64,000 nt of DNA from Bacteroidota bacterium (GTDB lineage Bacteria > Bacteroidota > Bacteroidia > Bacteroidales > Prolixibacteraceae): assembly GCA_023251435.1 (NCBI GenBank), contig JAHEYU010000012.1, positions 38,615-102,614 on the forward strand. The letters are read 5' to 3'. Below the pieces are notes generated by a model. It did not search any database, had not been told where the DNA came from, and saw nothing but the letters and a program-made list of their open reading frames with translations. Positions 1 to 8,139 of the stretch are shown here, in pieces. The translations under genes and the position numbers were made by a program. Every line of letters starts with the position of its first letter. Positions within the stretch are counted from its first letter, which is position 1.

Positions 1-172
1 GATACAAATACCGGTTGAAAACCAGAAAGTTGATATTCACCGAATTCAAAATCAATTCAACTGACATCAGCATGGTAATCAGGTTTCGGCGAATAATGAA
101 CCCGCAAATTCCGATGAAAAACATGAGCGTGCTGACCACTAAAAAATGTTCGATTCCAATTCCCTCAATCAT
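1..172 (-). CDS. nuoK: NADH-quinone oxidoreductase subunit K (partial)
   Basis: Only the first 57 codons are in the window; the rest lies beyond position 1. The start ATG (172-170) overlaps the nuoJ stop as ATGA, which is the usual nuoJ-nuoK junction. The visible residues begin MIEGIGIEHFLVVSTLMFFI, continue with a hydrophobic segment and an RRNLITMLMSVELILN stretch. That is the first two transmembrane helices of NuoK/MrpC, including the conserved membrane glutamate in the second helix that belongs to the proton-translocation path. NuoK is a small membrane-arm subunit of complex I. Its position at the end of the A-B-C-D-H-I-J-K order supports the call; nuoL, nuoM and nuoN would be expected just outside the window. 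Confidence 0.9.
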   Translation of the reverse strand, partial: MIEGIGIEHFLVVSTLMFFIGICGFIIRRNLITMLMSVELILNSVNINFLVFNRYLY

Positions 173-693
173 ATCTCTGAATTTTTATTTTTATCTTTTT
201 TCGCAACGATAATCGCGGCAATCATGGCTGCCAGCAATAAAATACTGATTAATTCGAATGGCAAAACGTACCCGTTTTTACCGATACTAAGCAGTTGATT
301 TCCAATAACCGACATGTCAACCGGCAGTTCCGGAGCAGTGCTGGCTTTAAAAGGGTGGGTGAGAATCGTTGCCAGAACAACTCCGCTACCGATAACAGTC
401 ACGCCGATTCCCATCAGCAGGTTCATTAATTCCGGACGCTTAAAACGATGCGAAATGTGGTGTGTCAGCAGAATACTGAAAATGATCAACACCACAATAC
501 CTCCGGCATACAGCGTTAACTGTACTGCAGCCATGAATTCGTACTTCAGCATAAAGTACAATCCTGCAGTTGCAACAAGTACAAACAGCAGATATACCGC
601 AGCTCTCAAAATTCTCCGTGTAGTAATGGAAAGAACGGAAAATGTCAGGATAATTCCTGATAACAGGTAAAATATGAATACGCTCAGGCTCAT
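169..693 (-). CDS. nuoJ: NADH-quinone oxidoreductase subunit J
   Basis: This 174-residue protein is a polytopic membrane subunit of the complex I membrane arm. I see about five hydrophobic segments (near residues 5-25, 30-50, 55-75, 92-112 and 145-165), with the typical NuoJ feature of a YAGGIVVLIIFSILL segment in the third helix, a pi-bulge region in family members. The start overlaps the nuoI stop by 4 nt (ATGA) and the end overlaps nuoK by 4 nt, so translation of the three is probably coupled. The C-terminus is lysine-rich and cytoplasmic. The length matches NuoJ of Bacteroidetes. Identification rests on both sequence and gene order, and I see nothing unusual. Confidence 0.93.
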   Translation of the reverse strand: MSLSVFIFYLLSGIILTFSVLSITTRRILRAAVYLLFVLVATAGLYFMLKYEFMAAVQLTLYAGGIVVLIIFSILLTHHISHRFKRPELMNLLMGIGVTVIGSGVVLATILTHPFKASTAPELPVDMSVIGNQLLSIGKNGYVLPFELISILLLAAMIAAIIVAKKDKNKNSEI

Positions 694-1175
694 TTTTTTG
701 CCTCCTTTTTTAGTGAAGAACCCGGTTGGTTCAAGACTTTGGTCAGTTTGTGCCGGTCGAAAACGGCATGTTCAAATTCCTGTCCGAATGCCAATGCATC
801 CGAAGGACATGTTTTCACGCATAATCCGCAGAAAGTACACATCGACAGGTGGAAAATATGTTTGTCAATCACGCGTTCCGGTTTTCCATCAACATTCGGA
901 ACACGGTCGGTAATAATTTCAATCGAACCGTTCGGGCAGTTAATTTCGCAAATTCCGCAACCGGTGCAGGCATGCTGGTTATTCTCATCGTGCGGCATGA
1001 TAATTTCACCTTTGAAACGTGGCTCCATTTTCAGGGTTGCACGGTTCTCAGGATATTGCTGGGTAACAATTTGCCCCGGACTTATAAAGTACTTCCCGGT
1101 GACCCGCATTCCGGCCCACAGCGAGGAAATTCCTCTGAATAAATCGCTAAAATATTTTGATATGCTGTTCATCAT
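690..1175 (-). CDS. nuoI: NADH-quinone oxidoreductase subunit I (two 4Fe-4S clusters)
   Basis: This is the peripheral-arm ferredoxin-like subunit of complex I, 161 residues long. Two CxxCxxCxxxCP motifs are visible, C70-C73-C76-C80 and C113-C116-C119-C123, which bind clusters N6a and N6b that carry electrons towards NuoB. An amphipathic N-terminus (residues 1-40) would anchor it to NuoH. The stop overlaps the nuoJ start by 4 nt. The 108-bp gap between nuoH and nuoI is unusually large for this operon and is filled with short direct repeats (listed separately). Two start codons in tandem (MMNS) are possible and differ by one residue. Confidence 0.95.
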   Translation of the reverse strand: MMNSISKYFSDLFRGISSLWAGMRVTGKYFISPGQIVTQQYPENRATLKMEPRFKGEIIMPHDENNQHACTGCGICEINCPNGSIEIITDRVPNVDGKPERVIDKHIFHLSMCTFCGLCVKTCPSDALAFGQEFEHAVFDRHKLTKVLNQPGSSLKKEAKK

Positions 1176-1177
1176 TT

Positions 1178-1289
1178 AAAGTTTCAAGTTCAAAGTTCCA
1201 AGTTTCAAGTCCAAAACAGTCAACTTATCCTGTGTATTTGTTTTGTGAAAGTAATTCATCATTCAAAACTCATAATTCATCATTCAAAA
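1178..1289. repeat. Short direct repeats in the nuoH-nuoI spacer
   Basis: The spacer holds two repeat families. At 1178-1212 a decamer-like unit of the type AGTTTCAAGT / AGTTCAAAGT / AGTTCCAAGT recurs about four times. At 1253-1268 and 1274-1289 the 16-mer AATTCATCATTCAAAA occurs twice, exactly, 21 bp apart; the second copy overlaps the end of nuoH. These are the only non-coding repeats in an otherwise closely packed operon. The purpose is unknown. Confidence 0.75.
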
Positions 1290-2384
1290 ATGCCAGTGCA
1301 TCATGACTAAAAATGCGATCAGCAGAATGTTTACCATGCTGATTGGCAACAGGAATTTCCATTCGAGTGTCAACAACTGGTCGATACGCAAACGCGGGAA
1401 TGTCCATTTGAACCACATGATTACATAAATGATGAAGAAGGTTTTGGCGAAAAACCAAACGATCGACGGAATGTAATCCATTACCTGGTTAAAACCTTCC
1501 CAGTTCCCGATGTGGAATGGCATCCAACCTCCCAGAAACACTGTTGCACCAAGGGCTGCAACAATAAACATGTTGATGTATTCGGCCAGGAAAAAGAATG
1601 CAAACTTAATTCCTGAATATTCGGTGTGGAATCCTGCGGTCAGTTCCGATTCTGCCTCGGCAAGGTCAAAAGGTCCGCGGTTGATTTCGGCTGTACTGGC
1701 TATCAGGAATACAATAAATGCAACAAATGCGGGAATGTGACCTTTGAAAATCCACCAGCCATCGGCCTGACTTTCAATAATTCCTGAAAGCGACATTGTT
1801 CCCGAAAATACCACAATTGCCATCAGCGAAAGTCCAACTGAAAGTTCGTAACTTACAATCTGGGCACCACTTCGCATGGCTCCAATCAAAGAATATTTAC
1901 TGTTGCTCGACCAACCGGCAATCAGAATACCAACGACTCCGAGCGACGAAACTGCCATCACGTAAAATACACCGATGTTAAAATCAAGTACATGAAGTCC
2001 TTTGGCAAACGGAACAGCACCCATGGCCATAAACGATGCGATGATCACAATGAAAGGAGCAATAAGAAATAATAAATGATCGGCTTTGCGAATTGGGATC
2101 AGCTCCTTCATCAGCAATTTGATGAGGTCGGCGATGGTTTGCAGTAAACCCCATTTTCCCACACGGTTTGGACCAACGCGGTTTTGAATGACCGCGCAAA
2201 CTTTACGTTCGAGGTAAACCAGAAAAAGTCCGAGCAACGCGTAAAAAGTCAGGAATAGAAGTCCGATAATTACCATTTCACTCAAAACGGCTAGTCCGGG
2301 GCTCATCCAGCTGTTTAAGGCAGCATCAATTGATCCGGTAAGCGTTGAAAAATCGTATATTTTTGAAGACATATCTGTATTCAT
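1284..2384 (-). CDS. nuoH: NADH-quinone oxidoreductase subunit H
   Basis: NuoH is the membrane subunit that joins the peripheral and membrane arms and forms much of the quinone entry channel. The 366-residue product has eight or more transmembrane segments. The family hallmarks are visible: [24 protein letters not shown] after the first helix, [24 protein letters not shown], and [26 protein letters not shown] in the middle, followed by a C-terminal [14 protein letters not shown] motif. The ATG directly follows the nuoD stop; an alternative start four codons later (MSSK) is possible. NuoE, NuoF and NuoG genes, which often lie between nuoD and nuoH, are absent here. Confidence 0.95.
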   Translation of the reverse strand: MNTDMSSKIYDFSTLTGSIDAALNSWMSPGLAVLSEMVIIGLLFLTFYALLGLFLVYLERKVCAVIQNRVGPNRVGKWGLLQTIADLIKLLMKELIPIRKADHLLFLIAPFIVIIASFMAMGAVPFAKGLHVLDFNIGVFYVMAVSSLGVVGILIAGWSSNSKYSLIGAMRSGAQIVSYELSVGLSLMAIVVFSGTMSLSGIIESQADGWWIFKGHIPAFVAFIVFLIASTAEINRGPFDLAEAESELTAGFHTEYSGIKFAFFFLAEYINMFIVAALGATVFLGGWMPFHIGNWEGFNQVMDYIPSIVWFFAKTFFIIYVIMWFKWTFPRLRIDQLLTLEWKFLLPISMVNILLIAFLVMMHWHF

Positions 2385-3512
2385 TTATCTGTCAATATCA
2401 GGAATTACAAGGTCGAGTGAACCACTGATGGCTACCAGGTCGGCAATTTTTCCTCCGGCGGCCAATTCGTTCATCACAAATAAGTTGCTAAAGTTTGGTG
2501 AACGGAATTTCATTCGGTACGGTGTTTTATTGCCATCGCTCACCACATAAACGGCCAACTCTCCACGGGCGGTTTCTACTCTTTTAAAGTATTCACCGGC
2601 AGGCAGTTTAATGATCGGTTTCATTTTGGCGGTAAAATCGCCTTCAGGAATGTTGTCAACCAACTGCTCAATGATTTTCATCGATTCCAACATTTCGCCC
2701 ATGCGAACCTGATAGCGGGCAAATGTGTCGCCTTCGGTCATCAGAATTTCGTCGAACTGAACTTTGTCGTATGCGCCGTAAGGTGCAATTTTGCGGATAT
2801 CGCAGGCCAGATTTGATCCACGTCCCGAAGGTCCTGTTACGCCATAAGCAATCGCTTTTTCGCGGCTCATGTAACCAACTCCTTTTACACGCTCCTGAAA
2901 TATAATATTTCCGGTCAGCAACTGGTCGTATTCGGGTAATTTTTTCCTGAAATAGGTGATAAATTCTTTGGTGCGTTTCTGGAAATTTGGATGAACGTCG
3001 TGCATCAAACCTCCGGGAGTATTGAAACTGTGCAGCAGGCGCGATCCGAATGATTCCTCAAAAATATCGAGAATGTGTTCGCGGTCGCGCAATCCGTAAA
3101 AGAAGGCAGTCAATGCGCCCAAATCCATACCAAAAGCACACCACCAAAGCTGATGCGAAGCGATTCTGTTTAGCTCGTCCAGAATGGTGCGGATGTATTT
3201 TACACGCTCCGGAACTTCCACCTGCATGGCTTCTTCAACCACCATGCAAACTGCTTCGTTGTTGATGTGTGCCGAAAGGTAATCCATCCGGTCGGTAAGG
3301 TGAATGATTTGCTGATAGGTATCGGCTTCGCACATTTTTTCGATGCCACGGTGAATGTACCCAATATGAGGAATCAGGTATTTTACGGTTTCACCTTTCA
3401 GGCAAACTTCAAACCTCAAAACTCCGTGAGTGGAAGGATGCTGCGGACCCATATTGATAATGTAGTCCTCACTCTCCCTTACAATCACATCTTTAATTAT
3501 CTCTTCACTCAT
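2385..3512 (-). CDS. nuoD: NADH-quinone oxidoreductase subunit D (49-kDa type)
   Basis: NuoD is the quinone-binding-site subunit of the complex I peripheral arm and is related to the large subunit of NiFe hydrogenases. The 375-residue product has the diagnostic MGPQHPSTHG motif near residue 21, with the quinone-site histidines, and ends in the usual GSLDLVIPDIDR. I chose the ATG at 3512 (MSEEIIKD). The frame is open 24 codons further up, but that would run into nuoC and adds residues not typical of the family. The gene is separate from nuoC, not a nuoCD fusion, and starts 10 nt after the nuoC stop. No metal-binding cysteines of hydrogenases are present, as expected. Confidence 0.95.
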   Translation of the reverse strand: MSEEIIKDVIVRESEDYIINMGPQHPSTHGVLRFEVCLKGETVKYLIPHIGYIHRGIEKMCEADTYQQIIHLTDRMDYLSAHINNEAVCMVVEEAMQVEVPERVKYIRTILDELNRIASHQLWWCAFGMDLGALTAFFYGLRDREHILDIFEESFGSRLLHSFNTPGGLMHDVHPNFQKRTKEFITYFRKKLPEYDQLLTGNIIFQERVKGVGYMSREKAIAYGVTGPSGRGSNLACDIRKIAPYGAYDKVQFDEILMTEGDTFARYQVRMGEMLESMKIIEQLVDNIPEGDFTAKMKPIIKLPAGEYFKRVETARGELAVYVVSDGNKTPYRMKFRSPNFSNLFVMNELAAGGKIADLVAISGSLDLVIPDIDR

Positions 3513-3522
3513 AAATTGAGTT

Positions 3523-3981
3523 TTAACGTTCAATGATATTAATTTCGTCGCGGAAGTCTTTGCGGAGCGGAAATCCGTAATCATCTTCCAGAAACAATCG
3601 TTTCAGGTTGGGATGGTTGTTGAAGCGGATTCCGAACAAATCGAAAACTTCGCGTTCATGGAATTCGGCAGTTGCCCAAACAGAAGAAACGCTGTCAACC
3701 AAAGGATTTTCGCGGTCGTTTAAAACCACTTTCAATACAATCATGTGCCTGAATTGGGTCGAATCCAAATGATAAACGACCGTCATATTGGTCGTGAAAT
3801 CCACAGCAGTCAGGCTGATCATGTAATCAAAAGCAGTTTCCTTGTTATTTTTTAATCCTTCGGCCAGAGCCAAAATATTTTCGGCAGGTACAATTACTTC
3901 TGTTAGTTGTGTTCCTTCAGGAAAAGTTGCTTCCGGAACCATTTTCAGGATAATTTCTGATAATTCTTGTTTGTTCAGCAT
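3523..3981 (-). CDS. nuoC: NADH-quinone oxidoreductase subunit C (30-kDa type)
   Basis: The 152-residue product is the peripheral-arm subunit that packs against NuoD and NuoB. The family signature is present: a region with WATAEFHEREVFDLFGI followed by NHPNLKRLFLEDDYGFPLRKDF, which corresponds to the 30-kDa subunit motif ERE-x-D-x-x-G-x-x-F. The length is typical for a stand-alone NuoC. It lies 10 nt after nuoB and 10 nt before nuoD in the same direction, so one transcript is likely. Nothing abnormal is visible. Confidence 0.95.
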   Translation of the reverse strand: MLNKQELSEIILKMVPEATFPEGTQLTEVIVPAENILALAEGLKNNKETAFDYMISLTAVDFTTNMTVVYHLDSTQFRHMIVLKVVLNDRENPLVDSVSSVWATAEFHEREVFDLFGIRFNNHPNLKRLFLEDDYGFPLRKDFRDEINIIER

Positions 3982-3991
3982 GGTTTTGGAA

Positions 3992-4555
3992 TTATAGCAG
4001 TTTATCTGTATCGGTTTCCACAGGACTTGAAATCGATTCGCCTTTGATTTTGCGCTGAAGCTGCATCACTCCGTATAGCAATGCTTCGGGGCGTGGCGGA
4101 CATCCGGGAATGTAAACATCGACCGGAATAACATGATCGACACCGCGAACCACCGAATAGGAGTTGTAAAAGAATGGCCCTCCGGAAACGGCACAGGCAC
4201 CCATTGCAATTACATATTTCGGATCGGGCATTTGATCGTACAAACGCTTCAGCACCGGAACCATTTTGTGAACGATGGTACCTGCAACTACAATCACATC
4301 TGCCTGACGCGGCGAAGCACGGTAAACTTCTATCCCGAAACGGGCAAAATCGTGACGTGATGCTCCGGCTGCCATCATTTCAATACCACAACAACTGGTG
4401 GCAAAGGTGAGTGGCCAGATTGAGTTCGACCGGCCCCAGTTAAGCAGGCTGTCGATACTGGACAAAAACACGTTTCCTCCGGTTTTTTTGATCAATTCGA
4501 GCGACTCATTGTCACCAAAATCCTCATATTCCATTGATTTAATTCCTATACCCAT
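3992..4555 (-). CDS. nuoB: NADH-quinone oxidoreductase subunit B
   Basis: NuoB carries the terminal cluster N2 that reduces quinone. The 187-residue product has the ligands C55-C56 (TSCCGIEM), C121 (MGACAVSGG) and C152 (PGCPPRPE). I chose the ATG at 4555 (MGIGIKS), not the in-frame ATG at 4576, because a GGAG element sits 5 nt upstream of 4555 within the end of nuoA, and the 4576 start would overlap nuoA by 31 nt. With the chosen start the overlap is 10 nt, so translation is probably coupled. The acidic N-terminal segment after residue 8 varies in the family. Confidence 0.94.
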   Translation of the reverse strand: MGIGIKSMEYEDFGDNESLELIKKTGGNVFLSSIDSLLNWGRSNSIWPLTFATSCCGIEMMAAGASRHDFARFGIEVYRASPRQADVIVVAGTIVHKMVPVLKRLYDQMPDPKYVIAMGACAVSGGPFFYNSYSVVRGVDHVIPVDVYIPGCPPRPEALLYGVMQLQRKIKGESISSPVETDTDKLL

Positions 4556-4896
4556 TTTAATGCTCCTTTTTTCCATGCATACAAAAGTCCAAGACCCAGT
4601 ACGAAAAAGAAAATGATGATTTCAATAAATGCCCTGATTCCAATCTCACCCATCACCACTGCCCAGGGGAAGAGGAATACGGTTTCGACGTCGAAAATCA
4701 GGTAAATAATGGCAAACAAATAATAACCTACGTTGAACTGGATCCATGCAGGGCCTTCAGAAGGAATACCGCATTCGTAAGGTTCCGATTTTGCCGGGTT
4801 AAATGATTTTGGTGCTGCCAGGGTAGCAAAAATAATCGCTCCTCCAACAAGAACGAGGGCGATGATAAAGAAGAGAATTAGTGATTCACTTTCCAT
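4546..4896 (-). CDS. nuoA: NADH-quinone oxidoreductase subunit A
   Basis: This is the first gene of the complex I operon. The 116-residue product is a small membrane-arm subunit with three transmembrane helices (near residues 6-28, 58-80 and 88-108). The conserved loop [12 protein letters not shown] between helices one and two contains the cysteine that becomes exposed on activation in homologues, and the motif [22 protein letters not shown] marks the second helix. A TAnnTTTG-type promoter box lies 41 nt upstream (4937-4944). The length is typical. Confidence 0.94.
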   Translation of the reverse strand: MESESLILFFIIALVLVGGAIIFATLAAPKSFNPAKSEPYECGIPSEGPAWIQFNVGYYLFAIIYLIFDVETVFLFPWAVVMGEIGIRAFIEIIIFFFVLGLGLLYAWKKGALKWV

Positions 4897-4936
4897 ATTT
4901 AGATATATAGATAATTTGGTTGGAAAATTAATGGGG

Positions 4937-4966
4937 CAAAAGTAGTTTTTTCAATTTACCTTCAAA
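4937..4966 (-). promoter_or_regulatory. Candidate promoter of the nuo operon
   Basis: Read on the minus strand, TACTTTTG (4944-4937) matches the Bacteroidetes primary-sigma -7 consensus TAnnTTTG, and a TTTG (4966-4963) lies 18 nt upstream at the place of the -33 element. Transcription would begin about 7 nt downstream of the -7 box, giving a leader of roughly 30-35 nt before nuoA. This is a motif match only. Confidence 0.5.
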
Positions 4967-5112
4967 CCTTTTTTAGAAAAAAAATGGGGTTGACATTTAG
5001 CAACCATAAAAAACTGTCAAAAATCACTTTTGTTAAGTGAATTTAATTTTAACGAGCAATTAGATAGCTTTTGATGAGTGAAGCCTTGTTGTATAAAGAA
5101 GGAGATTTGGTT

Positions 5113-5156
5113 CTGCGTCTCTTGCAGACTCGAACCGCCAACCCAATCATTACGAA
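5113..5156 (-). pseudogene. Relic of a tRNA 3' half (anticodon loop to acceptor)
   Basis: On the minus strand this short stretch contains TTCGTAATGA, then 10 nt, then GGTTCGAGTC. The intact tRNA-Thr at 15,908-15,980 has the same two decamers with the same 10-nt spacing. The segment therefore corresponds to an anticodon loop (CGT), variable loop and T-arm; four of five T-stem pairs can still form. No D-arm or 5' acceptor strand is present: upstream lies only the stop codon of the HD gene. It cannot be a working tRNA. Its orientation is the same as the intact gene, as in a displaced attachment-site remnant. Confidence 0.6.
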
Positions 5157-5158
5157 GT

Positions 5159-5749
5159 TTATGAAATCAGTCGTAATCTTTCTTTTATTTTTTGAAGATT
5201 CTCCAATTTTTTAGGTTCTCTGTTCCTTTTGCAAAATTTTGTATGATAATGATGTTTTGAGAGAAATCCGATTTGAATTTCAAGCCATTGTTTATCAGTT
5301 AAATCAGGCCTGAAATGTTTTACCTCGTTATATAATTTTTGACTGATTAAATTGTACTCGTAGGTTCCCAAATATTCAAGATCAGCATCGGCAAGAATTC
5401 CTTCAAGCGTAGTTTTTGGTTGCTGCGGTATTTTAGTGGCCATTATCATTTCACAAATCTGACCAATTTCATGGCTATTGAAACCAAAATATGGTAATTC
5501 ACTTTCAGCTATTTTACAACTTTCGGCTTCGTGATTTTCATTGCTGACTTTATATCCTGTATCATGGTAGATGGCAGCAATTTTTAGAAGCAAAAGTTCT
5601 TTGGCTGAAATCTGTTCCTTTTTACCTATAAATATGGCCTTTTCCAAAACAAGTTTGGTGTGATTTAAGTCGTGATAAGTAAGAAATTCAGGTAGATTTT
5701 TTTCCAGATCCCGGAGTATCTTTTCGTATAGTTCACTAAATCTGTTCAT
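5159..5749 (-). CDS. HD-domain phosphohydrolase
   Basis: The 196-residue protein is a small soluble HD-superfamily metal-dependent hydrolase. The metal-binding pattern H...HD...D is visible as H30 (HDLNHT), H62-D63 (YHDTGY) and D121/D123 (LADADLEYLG). Proteins of this size and pattern are usually annotated as HD-domain or cyclic-nucleotide phosphodiesterase-like proteins; the substrate cannot be told from sequence. It starts 1 nt after the YitT-like gene and is the last gene of the signalling operon that also encodes a nucleotide cyclase. Removal of a nucleotide signal is therefore possible, but this is only an inference from context. Its stop is next to the tRNA relic. Confidence 0.8.
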   Translation of the reverse strand: MNRFSELYEKILRDLEKNLPEFLTYHDLNHTKLVLEKAIFIGKKEQISAKELLLLKIAAIYHDTGYKVSNENHEAESCKIAESELPYFGFNSHEIGQICEMIMATKIPQQPKTTLEGILADADLEYLGTYEYNLISQKLYNEVKHFRPDLTDKQWLEIQIGFLSKHHYHTKFCKRNREPKKLENLQKIKERLRLIS

Positions 5750-5750
5750 G

Positions 5751-6659
5751 TTAGGTTTTTATTCCGGTTTGTTTTATAATACCTCCTTTTACTTCTTTTA
5801 TACTTTGAACGTAAAAGAAAGCATTCGGATCTATTTTCGAAACTTCCTGCTTTATGCGGTGTATTTCTAATCGGGTTACAACAGTCATTATGATATCGCA
5901 ATCGTGTTTAATATTGAATGTTCCGGGAAGATATCCCCGTTCGCCTTTAAAAACAGAGATTGCTTTACCAAAATCATTTACAATTAAAGCTTTAACTGAA
6001 TCAAATTCGCCCGAAATTATAGTTAGCGCAGTAAATTCTTCGAACCCATTAACCACATAATCAGAAGTTTTCATGGCTGTGAAATAAACTAAAATGGAGT
6101 ACATTCCCGTTTCCAGTCCAAATTGTGTCGCAGCAATTATAATGACCAGCGAATTGAAGAGCATAATAATCTCACTTGTCGTAAAGGCTACTTTTTTTGT
6201 CGTGTAATGCGCAATAATTTCCAAACCATCAATAACGGCACCGCCCCGAATTACAAGACCAATTCCAAGTCCCATTAAAAAACCGCCAAATACGGCAATC
6301 AATAATTTGTCTTCAGTAACAATTGGAATATTGACAAAATACATGAGGACAGCCATTATGAGAATGGCAATGAGCGATTGGATAATGAACGTTTTTCCCA
6401 TTCTCCGGTAGCCTAATATTAGGAACGGAAGGTTAAATACAATCAGGAGAATGCTAATATGAATCTTAAAAACTTTGTTGACCAGGATGGAAATTGCTGT
6501 TACGCCGCCATCGAGAAAACTGTTTGGAATCATAAATCCTTTAAGAGCAACAATAGCAATGAACAAGCCCAATACCGTGTATGTAATGGACTGAAGCGAA
6601 AAGATGGATTTCCAATCTATTTCGTTTGATAGGCCAAATTTTTTATTCTTGCCACTCAT
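5751..6659 (-). CDS. YitT/DUF2179 family membrane protein
   Basis: The 302-residue protein has a cytoplasmic N-terminus, then five or six hydrophobic segments between about residues 25 and 200, and a soluble C-terminal DUF2179 domain (about residues 215-300, with TVVTRLEIHRIKQEVSKIDPNAF). This arrangement is that of the YitT family (YitT_membrane plus DUF2179), whose molecular function is not established. The motif SFLDGGVTAISILV in the first part is typical. The gene is 51 nt downstream of the receiver-cyclase gene and 1 nt upstream of the HD gene, so it probably belongs to the same transcript. Confidence 0.85.
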   Translation of the reverse strand: MSGKNKKFGLSNEIDWKSIFSLQSITYTVLGLFIAIVALKGFMIPNSFLDGGVTAISILVNKVFKIHISILLIVFNLPFLILGYRRMGKTFIIQSLIAILIMAVLMYFVNIPIVTEDKLLIAVFGGFLMGLGIGLVIRGGAVIDGLEIIAHYTTKKVAFTTSEIIMLFNSLVIIIAATQFGLETGMYSILVYFTAMKTSDYVVNGFEEFTALTIISGEFDSVKALIVNDFGKAISVFKGERGYLPGTFNIKHDCDIIMTVVTRLEIHRIKQEVSKIDPNAFFYVQSIKEVKGGIIKQTGIKT

Positions 6660-6710
6660 TATGTTTCTTGAATTACATTGAAATATTTAATCGGGTTCAG
6701 GATAGAACCA

Positions 6711-7751
6711 TTAGCTGATAACTTCATAGACTACAACAGGCATCTCTTTGTTTTTTAGCGACATCTCTCCAATCTTGTTGCAAACAAATGACTTGTTGAT
6801 TTTCAGGTAGTTTTCTTCGCTGATTAAAATTTGATTCACTTTTGCTGCCGACTGTAGACGAGCTGCAACATTCACCCTGTCGCCAATAACGGTGTAATCG
6901 AGTCGCCGAAGTGTTGAAGAACCAATGTTTCCTGAAACTACCTCTCCACTTTCGATCCCGATGGAAACGCGAGGCTTAAAACGTGATTCACCCTTAACAA
7001 CCGGAAGTTTATCAATTGCATTTTTGATATTAAGGCTTGCATCTATGGTGCGGTCCAAATGAAATGGCCCTTTAAAAACGGCCATAATTGCATCGCCAAT
7101 GAATTTATCGATGATCCCTTTCTGTTGAATGATTTCCTTCACCATGATATCGAAATATTCGTTCAGGAGATTTACTACATAATCGGGTGTTTCCGATTCG
7201 CTAATGGCTGTAAATCCGCAGATGTCGATAAATGCAACACTGGCTTCAACGGTTTCATTTACGAGCAGTGACGTTTCAAATTCACGGCTTTCCATGAAAT
7301 TCAACACATTTTCGTCAACATACATTTTCAGAATATTGTTCTCTTTAATGGCTTTCAGCGTTTCTCTGATCATTGTTACATGCTGAATCGTTTTTTCCAT
7401 GGTAAGCTCCAAATCTTCAAAATTTACGGGCTTGGTCACAAAATCGAAGGCTCCGCGGTTCATGGCCTTCCGGATGTTATCCATGTCTCCATACGCCGAA
7501 ACCATCACTGTTTTTACCAAAGGATTCGATTCACTGAGTCGTGAAAGCAAAGTCAACCCGTCCATTTCGGGCATGTTTATGTCGCTTAGAACAATCTCTA
7601 TATCAGGATGAAGTTGCAATTTTTTTAGAGCGTCATTACCATTTATCGCAAAAACGAATTCGTATTGCTGCTCTCTTATTTTCTGGCGAAATTTTTGCCT
7701 GATGAGTATTTCCAGATCAGTTTCATCATCGGCTATTAGAATTTTTATCAT
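6711..7751 (-). CDS. Response regulator with class III nucleotide cyclase output domain
   Basis: The 346-residue protein joins a receiver domain (about 1-118) to a class III adenylate/guanylate cyclase domain (about 168-340). In the receiver, D8-D9, the phosphoacceptor D57 and K107 are present. In the cyclase, the metal aspartates D176 (FIDICGF) and D220 (KFIGDA), the base-contacting K216 and T287/D285 (DYTVIGD), N294 and transition-state R298 (NVAAR) are all visible, so it should be active. The lysine plus threonine/aspartate pattern fits adenylate cyclases better than guanylate cyclases. A helical linker (118-165) resembles the stalk of dimeric cyclases. The gene overlaps the upstream receiver gene by 4 nt, suggesting that phosphate from the neighbouring kinases controls second-messenger output. 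Confidence 0.9.
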   Translation of the reverse strand: MIKILIADDETDLEILIRQKFRQKIREQQYEFVFAINGNDALKKLQLHPDIEIVLSDINMPEMDGLTLLSRLSESNPLVKTVMVSAYGDMDNIRKAMNRGAFDFVTKPVNFEDLELTMEKTIQHVTMIRETLKAIKENNILKMYVDENVLNFMESREFETSLLVNETVEASVAFIDICGFTAISESETPDYVVNLLNEYFDIMVKEIIQQKGIIDKFIGDAIMAVFKGPFHLDRTIDASLNIKNAIDKLPVVKGESRFKPRVSIGIESGEVVSGNIGSSTLRRLDYTVIGDRVNVAARLQSAAKVNQILISEENYLKINKSFVCNKIGEMSLKNKEMPVVVYEVIS

Positions 7752-8128
7752 ACGAACTTTGCTTTTAATTTTTCTTTAAGTGAACTAAAGTCAACCGGTT
7801 TGGTTAAAAAATCATCGGCTCCAAGTTGCATGGCCTGGGAGTAATTTTCATTGTCACCGTATGCAGTAATCATCATGACAATGGGTGGCGGCTTTTCATA
7901 TTTTTTCTTTAAATGCCTTAATAACTCCAGACCACTCATTCCCGGCATATTAATATCCGAGAGAATTAATACCGCTTCACTCTCATGGTTTTCCATGTAT
8001 GCCAATGCATCTTCACCCGAGAAAGCAAAAACAAACTCGAGTTCACCACTTTTTATTTCCTTTCTGAAACGTTGCTCAAAAAGTGTTTGAATATCTCTTT
8101 CATCGTCAACAACCAGTATTTTCTCCAT
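7748..8128 (-). CDS. Single-domain response regulator (receiver only)
   Basis: This 126-residue protein is a free-standing CheY-type receiver. The acidic pocket D8-D9, phosphoacceptor D58 (SDINMPGMSG), T88 and K110 (TKPVDF) are present. It lacks an output domain. It is close in sequence to the receiver half of the cyclase protein encoded next (shared FRKEI/FVFAF/SDINMP pattern), so the two probably arose by duplication. It lies 11 nt after a histidine kinase gene and overlaps the cyclase gene by 4 nt. It might act as a phosphate sink or relay between the two kinases and the cyclase. Confidence 0.92.
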   Translation of the reverse strand: MEKILVVDDERDIQTLFEQRFRKEIKSGELEFVFAFSGEDALAYMENHESEAVLILSDINMPGMSGLELLRHLKKKYEKPPPIVMMITAYGDNENYSQAMQLGADDFLTKPVDFSSLKEKLKAKFV

Positions 8129-8139
8129 ACTTTTATTAT

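Noticed and set aside
15..212. Plus-strand open frame of 65 codons at the window start
   Set aside because: It lies opposite nuoK and the end of nuoJ and has no family features; the minus-strand reading is clearly NuoK.
3513..3584. Longer N-terminus of NuoD (24 more codons)
   Set aside because: These codons overlap the end of nuoC and encode residues not seen in NuoD; the ATG at 3512 fits the family.
5090..5160. A working tRNA gene at this place
   Set aside because: Only the anticodon-loop to T-arm part can be found; no D-arm or 5' acceptor strand exists, so I list it as a relic.
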